Positions 1-4,911 of a DNA stretch of 6,960 nucleotides are shown one piece after another. Location: assembly GCA_024280195.1 (NCBI GenBank), contig JAJRQP010000145.1, positions 1 through 6,960 on the forward strand, in the 5' to 3' direction. The DNA comes from Bacteroidota bacterium. Its GTDB lineage: Bacteria; Bacteroidota; Bacteroidia; Flavobacteriales_D; Crocinitomicaceae. How positions within the stretch are numbered: the first letter of the stretch is position 1; the number at the start of each line of letters is the position of its first letter. The notes under the pieces were generated by a model. That model was not told where the DNA came from. It was given only the letters and a program-made list of their open reading frames with translations, and ran no database searches. Both the position numbers and the translations under genes were made by a program.

Positions 1-252
1 TACATTCAAGACCCTGATCAGAAAATGATTTTAGTCCACGACTTCTTAAGAATGTGGATGTTCTTGGTAGAATTAATTGGCATTGAAAAGGAAGATCCAA
101 GTGAACCAAAATTAATTCTTTCGGTCGGTGATGCTCCAGCAGAAGATTCTAAATCTCAAGAAAACGAAGATTTGCAATTTGAAACAGAGTCTGAATTGGG
201 CGATGAAGAAGATGATGAGTTTGATATGGGGGAATTTGATGATTATTATTGA
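1..252 (+). CDS. pRiA4b ORF-3-like / IS1096 passenger TnpR family protein, C-terminal part (5' truncated)
   Basis: The frame is open from base 1 and ends at TGA 250-252, so this is the last 83 codons of a gene that starts outside the window. The fragment opens YIQDPDQKM and continues with HDFLRMWMFLVELIGIE, which resembles the C-terminal core of the plasmid pRiA4b ORF-3 family, also named IS1096 element passenger TnpR family. A long acidic tail follows (QENEDLQFETESELGDEEDD and on), ending MGEFDDYY. Bacteroidota members of this family usually carry such an Asp/Glu-rich tail. The family has no well-established biochemical role; despite the name it is common on chromosomes away from transposons, and no mobile element is visible here. 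An ATG at 25 is only an internal Met, because the similarity continues upstream of it. The family call rests on remembered sequence resemblance and the N-terminal domain is not available to confirm it. Confidence 0.7.
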   Translation, partial: YIQDPDQKMILVHDFLRMWMFLVELIGIEKEDPSEPKLILSVGDAPAEDSKSQENEDLQFETESELGDEEDDEFDMGEFDDYY

Positions 253-301
253 TTCTTAATGAAGAATGAAGAATTAAAAGTTAGTAATTAGCTTCGGGGG
301 A

Positions 302-309
302 AGAGGTGA
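302..309 (+). promoter_or_regulatory. Possible Shine-Dalgarno site before a TTG start
   Basis: AGAGGTGA lies just before the TTG at 311. It resembles a Shine-Dalgarno site, but the 1-nt gap is unusually short. It matters because it supports TTG 311 as the start: that frame is open upstream only to a TAA at 275-277, has no ATG or GTG in between, and its next in-frame ATG is about 64 codons further in. The short CTTC-GGGG-GAAG hairpin at 292-303 overlaps the left side of this site. Most other genes in the window have no such motif. Confidence 0.4.
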
Positions 310-310
310 T

Positions 311-835
311 TTGAAAAAATACAGTTTACATATCGCGATTCTATTTTTGCTGCTTTTTGTAGTTCAATTATTATATATCCCTAGTAAAAACTCTTTATAT
401 TTAAACATTCAGTCTGCTTTATACGTAGGAATATTCACCTTTTACGGTTTACGCTATTTATCGAAACAAATAATCATTTTTAAAGACAATTTAAAATTAA
501 TCATGGTGTTTTGTTGGGCCATTTTAAATGTATTGGGTCCATTTCATTTAATGAATTTGGTCATAATTATCTATCTATTAATTTTGATTTCAGCATTTTG
601 GTTTCTTCTTGAATGTTATCATTATATAACTAATCAACCAAATGCCTTTACAGATAAAGGACAAGTTTTCCCTTTTATTGTTATTGCATTACTTCTTCAT
701 ATGACATTTATAATGATAAAAGTAATGCATTGGCCTTTTGGTGGGATAGTACATTTATTTTCATCAATCATTTTCCCAATTACTTTCTTCCTTGAATACA
801 GATGGATGAAGTCGAAGCAACAACCTAATTATTAA
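311..835 (+). CDS. Polytopic inner-membrane protein with GldL-like MHWP motif, function unknown
   Basis: This encodes a 174-aa, very hydrophobic protein with about five or six predicted membrane spans, at roughly residues 7-23, 31-50, 62-80, 82-102, 118-137 and 143-163. It has a short Lys-rich N-terminus (KKYS) and a basic C-terminal tail (RWMKSKQQ). The segment MIKVMHWPFGG (about 135-145) sits between the last two spans. It resembles the K-I-M-H-W-P hairpin of GldL, the gliding motility / type IX secretion motor protein, and of several small Bacteroidota membrane proteins. The rest does not look like GldL: the long cytoplasmic C-terminal region is absent, so I do not call it a motor component. 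The start is TTG, chosen because no upstream ATG exists in frame and a purine-rich AGAGGTGA precedes it. The next gene begins 8 bp after the stop, so the two are probably co-transcribed. The specific function is unknown. Confidence 0.75.
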   Translation: MKKYSLHIAILFLLLFVVQLLYIPSKNSLYLNIQSALYVGIFTFYGLRYLSKQIIIFKDNLKLIMVFCWAILNVLGPFHLMNLVIIIYLLILISAFWFLLECYHYITNQPNAFTDKGQVFPFIVIALLLHMTFIMIKVMHWPFGGIVHLFSSIIFPITFFLEYRWMKSKQQPNY

Positions 836-843
836 TTCAATCC

Positions 844-1545
844 ATGAAAGACGCAATAGGTCAAGCCATTCTAGATTACGCAAAAACGGGTAAAAACAAA
901 AACATCATTGTAAAGTCAGACATTTGCGACGATGATGTTATTCCTTCGGAATACTTATTTCGTTCTTACGAAGAAATGCCAGCCATTGAGCAAGTTGCAC
1001 TCAAAAGATGCGTAGGAAAAATATTGGATGTTGGTGCAGCAGCAGGAATACATGCGAGTTATTTAAAAGAGCAAAATTTGGATGTTCATTGCATCGACAT
1101 CAGTGAGAAATCAGTGGAACATTTGAAATCAATCGGTCATTCTGCGGAATGTATCAACTTCTTTGATGTAGAAGATCAAAAATACGATACCGTTTTGATG
1201 CTCATGAATGGTTTAGGGATTGCTGGTTCATTATCTAAATTAGAATTGTTGTTGCTCAAAGCAAAATCATTACTTGCAAAGAATGGAAAAATCATTGCAG
1301 ATTCTTCGGACATAAAATACCTCTATCAAGATGAAGATGGTGCGATGTGGTTAGACCTCAATGCAGAATATTATGGCAACTTCAATTTCCAAATGGTTTA
1401 CGGAGAATACAAAACGGATTGGTTTGAATGGTTGTATGTTGATTTTGAGAAGTTAGAATTGGCTGCAACCAAAGTTGGGCTAGCAGTGAATAAAATTTAC
1501 GATGAAGATGATCATTATTTGGTAGAGATGGCAATTATCAATTAA
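844..1545 (+). CDS. Class I SAM-dependent methyltransferase, substrate unknown
   Basis: This 233-aa protein has a Rossmann-type methyltransferase core. Motif I, the glycine-rich SAM-binding loop, is ILDVGAAAGIHA (about 60-71). The acidic residue at the end of strand 2 that normally binds the SAM ribose is in VHCIDISE (81-88, Asp86). A motif IV-like stretch, YDTVLMLMNGLGIAG, is at 114-128, and GKIIADSSD (148-156) matches the next strand. The N-terminus, with DDDVIPSEYLFRSYEEMP and then IEQVAL, is a conserved lead-in I recall from flavobacterial methyltransferases. No sequence feature identifies the substrate, and there is no signal peptide, so the protein is cytoplasmic. It begins 8 bp after the membrane protein gene, suggesting one operon. 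Its TAA stop at 1543-1545 is followed directly by the 58-bp palindrome. The methyltransferase fold is well supported; the acceptor molecule is not. Confidence 0.9.
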   Translation: MKDAIGQAILDYAKTGKNKNIIVKSDICDDDVIPSEYLFRSYEEMPAIEQVALKRCVGKILDVGAAAGIHASYLKEQNLDVHCIDISEKSVEHLKSIGHSAECINFFDVEDQKYDTVLMLMNGLGIAGSLSKLELLLLKAKSLLAKNGKIIADSSDIKYLYQDEDGAMWLDLNAEYYGNFNFQMVYGEYKTDWFEWLYVDFEKLELAATKVGLAVNKIYDEDDHYLVEMAIIN

Positions 1546-1603
1546 ACAATATGGCATTACGTAGTGGCTAGTCGCGACTAGCCACTACGTAATGCCATAT
1601 TGT
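1546..1603. repeat. Perfect 58-bp palindrome (29-bp arms, no spacer)
   Basis: The left half starts ACAATATGGCATTACGTAG and runs to the centre TCGCGA (1572-1577); the right half is its exact reverse complement, ending CCATATTGT at 1603. All 29 pairs match, and the symmetry stops exactly at both ends (1545/1604 is A/A). The left edge is the base after the methyltransferase stop codon. The right edge is 9 bp before the -7 promoter motif of the next gene. As RNA it would form a very stable hairpin of about 26-27 bp, so it could terminate or stabilise the upstream transcript. However, it lacks a clean T-tract (TACTATTT follows), so it is not a textbook intrinsic terminator. Alternatives are a REP-like extragenic palindrome copy or a protein-binding site. 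The symmetry is seen directly; the role is inferred. Confidence 0.95.
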
Positions 1604-1612
1604 ACTATTTAC

Positions 1613-1620
1613 TATCTTTG
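1613..1620 (+). promoter_or_regulatory. Bacteroidota -7 promoter element, TATCTTTG
   Basis: TATCTTTG matches the Bacteroidota -7 consensus TAnnTTTG and lies only 4 nt before ATG 1625. No TTG is found at the usual 17-23 nt upstream: that place is filled by the right arm of the palindrome, and the nearest TTG (1600-1602) is only 10 nt away. If used, transcription would start at about the ATG, giving a leaderless mRNA for the TraB-family gene. Confidence 0.5.
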
Positions 1621-1624
1621 AAAC

Positions 1625-2509
1625 ATGATTAAAATTTTACTCTTTCTATTTATTCTGACAACAGGCAATGCGTTCTCGCAAAAAGTGCGCGTTCACGAAT
1701 TCCCCATGGAAGAAAACGCCATTCTTTGGAAAATCACTGGAGAAAATGTAACAGAGTCCTGCTACCTTTTTGGAACCATGCACTTGATTGAAAAAGATTA
1801 TTTTCTTTTCCCAAGAAAGCTAAAGAAAATAGTGAAGAAGTCTGAAGTCCTGATGATGGAACTCGCAGGTATGCCTGACCAAGCTGAAGCAATGGGTTAC
1901 ATTATGCTGAAAGAAGGTTCTTTCTTTGATTTTTTCACAAAAGAAGAAACGGACACTATTCTGCAATGGGCAAATGACAAATTTGGAATGAATGAACCAA
2001 CGTTCAGAGCTGGATTCTCTCAAATGAAACCTTTTGCAGTGATGCAGCTCGCAACGCAGATACACTTTACAGGCAAAACAGAATCTTATGAAATGACATT
2101 TGATGCCTTAGCAAAAGAGAACGAAATTGAAGTGAAAGGATTGGAAACAGTTGCGCAACAAATGGCACTTTTTGATGACTTAACAGAAGAACAACAAGCT
2201 GAAATGTTGATGCAAACAATTAGAGATGGTGACAAAGGAATTGAAACCATTCAAGAAATGCAACAACTCTATCGAGCACAAAATATTGATGTATTGTACA
2301 ATTTCATTAGCGACTCGGAAGGAATCATCAAAGAAGAGCAAGAAAAATTTCTGGATGATAGAAATCGAAATTGGGTTCCTCAAATAATTGAGCAAATTGC
2401 AAAAAAACCTACCTTTATTGCTGTTGGAGCAGGTCATTTGGGAGGTCCAAATGGAGTGATTCGATTGTTAGAAAAACAAGGTTATACATTAACACCTATT
2501 AAATTATGA
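1625..2509 (+). CDS. TraB/GumN family exported protein (putative metal-dependent hydrolase)
   Basis: This 294-aa protein has a signal peptide at about 1-18 (MIKILLFLFILTTGNAFS), so it is exported to the periplasm. The mature part shows the landmarks of the TraB/GumN family: YLFGTMHL (47-54, GxxH-type motif), the acidic strand MMELAG (77-82, Glu79), GLET (172-175), DDRNRNW (244-250) and VGAGHLGGPNG (267-277, His271). The two His-bearing motifs and the conserved Glu residues are the features thought to form the active site in the related TIKI/EreA/ChaN group, where metal-dependent peptidase activity is known for eukaryotic TIKI. The bacterial substrate is not known. The length is normal for the family. 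The ATG start is supported by the signal peptide beginning there and by the promoter motif just upstream. Its TGA overlaps the next ATG by 4 bp, so the FKBP-like lipoprotein is translationally coupled to it. Confidence 0.88.
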   Translation: MIKILLFLFILTTGNAFSQKVRVHEFPMEENAILWKITGENVTESCYLFGTMHLIEKDYFLFPRKLKKIVKKSEVLMMELAGMPDQAEAMGYIMLKEGSFFDFFTKEETDTILQWANDKFGMNEPTFRAGFSQMKPFAVMQLATQIHFTGKTESYEMTFDALAKENEIEVKGLETVAQQMALFDDLTEEQQAEMLMQTIRDGDKGIETIQEMQQLYRAQNIDVLYNFISDSEGIIKEEQEKFLDDRNRNWVPQIIEQIAKKPTFIAVGAGHLGGPNGVIRLLEKQGYTLTPIKL

Positions 2510-2952
2510 AATACTTAATCATCTTTTTAAGTCTATTGATATTCACATCTTGCGCAACCTATTCTGAAGAAGAATTACAAAATTTTGATCAGCAAATCCA
2601 AGACTACCTTTCTAAGAAAGAAATAAGCGACTATCAGAAATCTGAATCAGGTTTGTATTACAAAATCATTGAGCAAGGAGAAGGAAAAAAAGTTCAATAT
2701 AAAGATGTAATTTCTTTCAAGTACAGAGGAGAGTTATTAAGTGGGTTAGTTTTCGACGAGAAGAAAGAACCCATTGATTTTGAATTAAAAGAACTAATCG
2801 CTTGTTGGAAAGAGGTTATTCTTGAACTCAATGAAGGAGGAAAAGCATTCTTAGTTTCACCCCCACAGTTAGGTTATGGAGACCATAAATTAGATGACAT
2901 TCCACAGAGTTCAATTTTAGTATTTGATTTGGAGGTTGTGGAATTGAAGTAG
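2506..2952 (+). CDS. FKBP-type peptidyl-prolyl cis-trans isomerase lipoprotein
   Basis: This 148-aa protein starts with a lipoprotein signal peptide. The lipobox is LIFTSC, with Cys16 as the lipidated residue and ATYS following, so it should be anchored to a membrane facing the periplasm or the outside. Residues about 49-148 form one FKBP domain: GLYYKIIEQGEGKK, VISFKYRGELLSG (Tyr73), VFDEKKEP (Phe83, Asp84), the active-site floor Trp101 in ELIACWKEVI, LVSPPQLGYGD (Tyr124), and SILVFDLEVVEL (Phe140). The usual catalytic-pocket aromatics and the Asp are therefore present, so prolyl isomerase activity is plausible, helping to fold exported proteins. Standard FKBP sequences have Gly before the Trp; here it is Cys100. 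The start codon overlaps the stop of the TraB-family gene (ATGA), indicating a two-gene operon. Whether the two proteins work together is unknown. The linker at 17-48 is charged and probably helical. Confidence 0.88.
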   Translation: MKYLIIFLSLLIFTSCATYSEEELQNFDQQIQDYLSKKEISDYQKSESGLYYKIIEQGEGKKVQYKDVISFKYRGELLSGLVFDEKKEPIDFELKELIACWKEVILELNEGGKAFLVSPPQLGYGDHKLDDIPQSSILVFDLEVVELK

Positions 2953-3068
2953 AGAATAAAAAAGGAATAGAATAGAAAGAAGAGGGAAAAATTGTTCCTC
3001 AGCCAAGTCTTTACAAACATCTTTTCCCTTAATTCTATGCCCCTCCCCACTTCCCTTCAATTATTCTC
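2952..3068. repeat. Nested imperfect inverted repeat after the FKBP gene, purine/pyrimidine skewed
   Basis: Three short perfect arm pairs are nested in the correct order: GAGAATAA 2952-2959 with TTATTCTC 3061-3068, ATAGAAT 2967-2973 with ATTCTAT 3032-3038, and GGGAAAA 2984-2990 with TTTTCCC 3022-3028. The left side is almost all purine and the right side almost all pyrimidine. The outermost arm begins on the last base of the FKBP stop codon. A long, bulged hairpin could form in the 3' UTR and might end or protect the transcript, but it is imperfect and no clean terminator is visible. The rest of the 216-bp gap up to sucD holds only the sucD promoter. Confidence 0.45.
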
Positions 3069-3100
3069 CCATTTTTAAACTAAATTAATTCCCTCTTCTA

Positions 3101-3131
3101 TTGATAAAGCAAATTCAAAATCTTACTTTTG
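3101..3131 (+). promoter_or_regulatory. Bacteroidota-type promoter for sucD
   Basis: TTG at 3101-3103 (-33 element) and TACTTTTG at 3124-3131 (-7 element, matching TAnnTTTG) are 20 nt apart, within the normal range for the Bacteroidota primary sigma factor. Transcription should start near 3136, giving an untranslated leader of about 33 nt. That leader is A-rich and has no Shine-Dalgarno site. Confidence 0.6.
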
Positions 3132-3168
3132 AGAGCAATTAAATAAACGCATAAATAAAACCGCATAT

Positions 3169-4047
3169 ATGAGCGTATTAGTAAATAAAGATTCTAAAGT
3201 TATAGTTCAAGGGTTCACAGGAAGTGAAGGAACATTCCACGCTGGTCAAATGATTGAATATGGAACAAACGTAGTTGGAGGAGTTACTCCAGGTAAAGGT
3301 GGTCAAACACATTTAGATCGTCCTGTTTTTAATACAGTTGCAGAAGCGGTTGAAAAAGCAGGAGCAGATGTTTCTATCATCTTTGTACCGCCAGCATTTG
3401 CTGCTGATGCAATTATGGAAGCTGCTCAAGCAGGAATCAAAGTGATCGTTTGTATCACAGAAGGAATTCCTGTAAACGATATGGTTAAAGCTGATGAGTA
3501 CATCCAAGAATACGGAGCAACTTTAGTTGGACCTAACTGCCCTGGAATTATCACTGCTGGTGAGGCAAAGGTTGGAATTATGCCAGGATTTGTTTTCACA
3601 AAAGGAAACATTGGTATCATTTCTAAGTCAGGAACATTAACTTACGAAGCAGCGGATCAAGTTGCAAAAGCAGGTTTAGGAATTACAACTGCAATCGGAA
3701 TCGGTGGAGATCCAATCATTGGAACAACAACCAAAGAAGCAGTTCAATTATTAATGAACGATCCTGAAACAAAAGGAATCGTAATGATTGGAGAAATCGG
3801 AGGTAACTTAGAAGCTGATGCTGCTCGTTGGATCAAAGACAACGGAACAAAACCAGTTGTTGGATTTATCGCTGGAGAAACTGCACCAAAAGGAAGAACA
3901 ATGGGTCACGCAGGTGCAATTGTTGGTGGTGATGATGACACCGCAGAAGCAAAGAAAAGAATTTTGAAAGAATGTGGAATTCACGTTGTTGATTCTCCAG
4001 CACAAATTGGAGCGAAAATGGCTGAAGTAATGGGCGTAACAGCTTAA
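3169..4047 (+). CDS. sucD: Succinate-CoA ligase [ADP/GDP-forming] subunit alpha
   Basis: This is the alpha subunit of succinyl-CoA synthetase, the TCA-cycle enzyme that interconverts succinyl-CoA and succinate with formation of ATP or GTP; it is cytoplasmic. Its 292 aa match the usual length of about 290. The N-terminal CoA-binding domain shows VIVQGFTGSEGTFHAGQMI (11-29) and GGVTPGKGG (37-45). The ligase domain shows GPNCPGI (121-127), SKSGTLTYE (152-160) and GIGGDPIIG (177-185). The catalytic phosphohistidine is His247 in GRTMGHAGAIVGG. No key residue is missing. The ATG is preceded by a good promoter and gives the standard N-terminus. The beta subunit gene sucC is not next to it on either side within the window; separate sucC and sucD loci are, as I recall, common in Bacteroidota. 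The gene has its own promoter and terminator, so it appears to be monocistronic. Confidence 0.97.
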   Translation: MSVLVNKDSKVIVQGFTGSEGTFHAGQMIEYGTNVVGGVTPGKGGQTHLDRPVFNTVAEAVEKAGADVSIIFVPPAFAADAIMEAAQAGIKVIVCITEGIPVNDMVKADEYIQEYGATLVGPNCPGIITAGEAKVGIMPGFVFTKGNIGIISKSGTLTYEAADQVAKAGLGITTAIGIGGDPIIGTTTKEAVQLLMNDPETKGIVMIGEIGGNLEADAARWIKDNGTKPVVGFIAGETAPKGRTMGHAGAIVGGDDDTAEAKKRILKECGIHVVDSPAQIGAKMAEVMGVTA

Positions 4048-4064
4048 TTCACAAAATAAATAGT

Positions 4065-4094
4065 AAAAAGCTTCCTTCGGGGAGCTTTTTTTTT
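4065..4094 (+). terminator. Intrinsic terminator of sucD
   Basis: An 11-bp stem (AAAAAGCTTCC at 4065-4075 against GGGAGCTTTTT at 4080-4090, with one T-G wobble) closes a TTCG tetraloop, and T4086-4094 forms an unbroken 9-T tract. Because the left arm starts with five A, the hairpin also reads as a terminator on the minus strand, so it could act in both directions. Its last T is next to the first base of the tRNA. Confidence 0.9.
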
Positions 4095-4169
4095 CGGGAT
4101 GTAGCTTAGTCCGGTTAAAGTACTCGTCTGGGGGGCGAGAGATCGGAGGTTCGAATCCTCTCATCCCGA
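4095..4169 (+). tRNA. tRNA-Pro, anticodon GGG
   Basis: This 75-nt sequence folds fully as a cloverleaf. The acceptor stem is CGGGATG/CATCCCG (7 bp) with A4169 as discriminator. The D stem is GCTT/AAGT with a 10-nt loop. The anticodon stem is CTCGT/GCGAG with loop CTGGGGG, so the anticodon is GGG at 4130-4132 and it reads CCC and CCU proline codons. The variable loop is AGATC, and the T arm is GGAGG-TTCGAAT-CCTCT. The C1-G72 pair and G37 are typical of bacterial proline tRNAs. The 3' CCA is not encoded (CAA follows the discriminator), so it must be added by nucleotidyltransferase. There is no gap from the sucD terminator and no separate -7 element can be seen, so the promoter is unclear. Confidence 0.96.
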
Positions 4170-4187
4170 CAATAAAGTAATATTTTG

Positions 4188-4844
4188 TTACAAGTGCGCC
4201 ATAATTCCTTCAGGAAATAAGGCCCAAATACCTGTTTTGATATTAGCAGCCTTTAAAGCATCATTTGTCCAAGAATTACAAGTTCTAAAAAGGTGATAAG
4301 AACGGTTTGCTTCATAAAAATTGTCTGAATCACTGTAACCTTTCCCTATAATTAAATCAGCTTTATCATTTTTCAATTGAAAACTAGACTTTACAAATTT
4401 TATGAGTTTAACATACTCTGTAGAGTTCAAGAAAACCTTTTTTCTACTTTTTGTTCTGATTGGTTCTGAAGAATAAGCAACATGCATAGCTGTTGGGCTT
4501 GGTAATAAGGCAGCGTTTAATGCAGTTGAAACCTTAAGCTCTGCCCATGTAGGAGTGTCAAGAAAGAATCCTTTATCTCCCCAGCCAATCGCTATAAAAC
4601 TTGTATCCCCTACTTCACGATAATCAGACACCTCAATAAATTCAGTCCAATTAAAAATAGTGTTTTTCACTGGCAAACAAACATCCGTATGAACTCCGTT
4701 AGATTGAACATAAATGTACAAATCTCCATCATTCTTTATCTCACCAATCGTAATCATCCCACCGTACAAAGCAAATGCAAAGTAGAAAAAAAGAAAAGCA
4801 AAGAACAGCTCAATAAAAGTGAACAAATGTTTTAGGTATTTCAT
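4188..4844 (-). CDS. DUF2459 / TIGR02117-like membrane-anchored protein
   Basis: This 218-aa protein has one N-terminal membrane span (about 7-27), probably a signal anchor, and a soluble domain outside the membrane. The domain resembles the TIGR02117/DUF2459 family: LYIYVQSNGVHTDVCLPV (42-59) with His52, FIAIGWGDKGFFLDTPTW (83-100), PTAMHVAY (117-124), and YHLFRTCNSWTNDALKAA (183-200) with Cys189. A conserved His before a conserved Cys next to Asn and Trp recalls permuted papain/NlpC-like enzymes, but activity is my inference. The family was named for occurring near urease genes in some species; no urease gene is here. I chose ATG 4844 over a TTG 36 bp upstream, which would add a polar stretch before the signal anchor. 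A weak TAATTTTA (one mismatch to TAnnTTTG) lies just upstream on this strand. The 3' end converges on tRNA-Pro, 18 bp away. Confidence 0.8.
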   Translation of the reverse strand: MKYLKHLFTFIELFFAFLFFYFAFALYGGMITIGEIKNDGDLYIYVQSNGVHTDVCLPVKNTIFNWTEFIEVSDYREVGDTSFIAIGWGDKGFFLDTPTWAELKVSTALNAALLPSPTAMHVAYSSEPIRTKSRKKVFLNSTEYVKLIKFVKSSFQLKNDKADLIIGKGYSDSDNFYEANRSYHLFRTCNSWTNDALKAANIKTGIWALFPEGIMAHL

Positions 4845-4899
4845 CAAACTAAAATTAACAGAATTATTATTTCCAAACAATTTATTAGACGTATAAATT

Positions 4900-4907
4900 T
4901 AACTTTG
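4900..4907 (+). promoter_or_regulatory. Bacteroidota -7 promoter element, TAACTTTG
   Basis: TAACTTTG matches TAnnTTTG and, as at 1613-1620, is followed by exactly 4 nt and then ATG. No TTG is present at the expected -33 distance (the sequence there is ACAATTT). It lies in the 67-bp divergent gap shared with the DUF2459-like gene. Confidence 0.45.
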
Positions 4908-4911
4908 TATC

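Noticed and set aside
1..252. Evidence for an IS1096-type transposon from the family name 'TnpR passenger'
   Set aside because: No transposase, terminal inverted repeat or target duplication is visible; the name is historical and the family is common on chromosomes.
252..267. Small hairpin ATTCTT-AATG-AAGAAT after the first gene as a terminator
   Set aside because: The stem is only 6 bp, AT-rich, and has no T-tract on the plus strand; similar short repeats occur by chance in such AT-rich DNA.
1546..1603. Palindrome as a CRISPR repeat or tRNA-like element
   Set aside because: There is one copy in the window, no spacers, no cas genes and no cloverleaf.
1820..2437. Minus-strand open frames (1820-2065 and 2180-2437)
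   Set aside because: They lie wholly inside the TraB-family gene, and their translations are rich in Cys, His and Phe with no domain, as expected from antisense of a Lys/Glu-rich gene.
3313..3620. Minus-strand open frames inside sucD
   Set aside because: Shadows of a highly conserved housekeeping gene; no motif or promoter.
3808..4164. Minus-strand frame of 118 codons spanning the tRNA and the sucD 3' end
   Set aside because: It starts inside the tRNA-Pro gene, crosses the terminator and sucD, and its product has no recognisable features. The start of its translation (MRGFEPPISRPP) is the well-known false peptide from antisense tRNA.
4095..4169. tRNA-Pro as a phage or island attachment site
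   Set aside because: No repeat of the tRNA 3' end and no integrase gene are found in the window; the flanks look like ordinary chromosomal genes.
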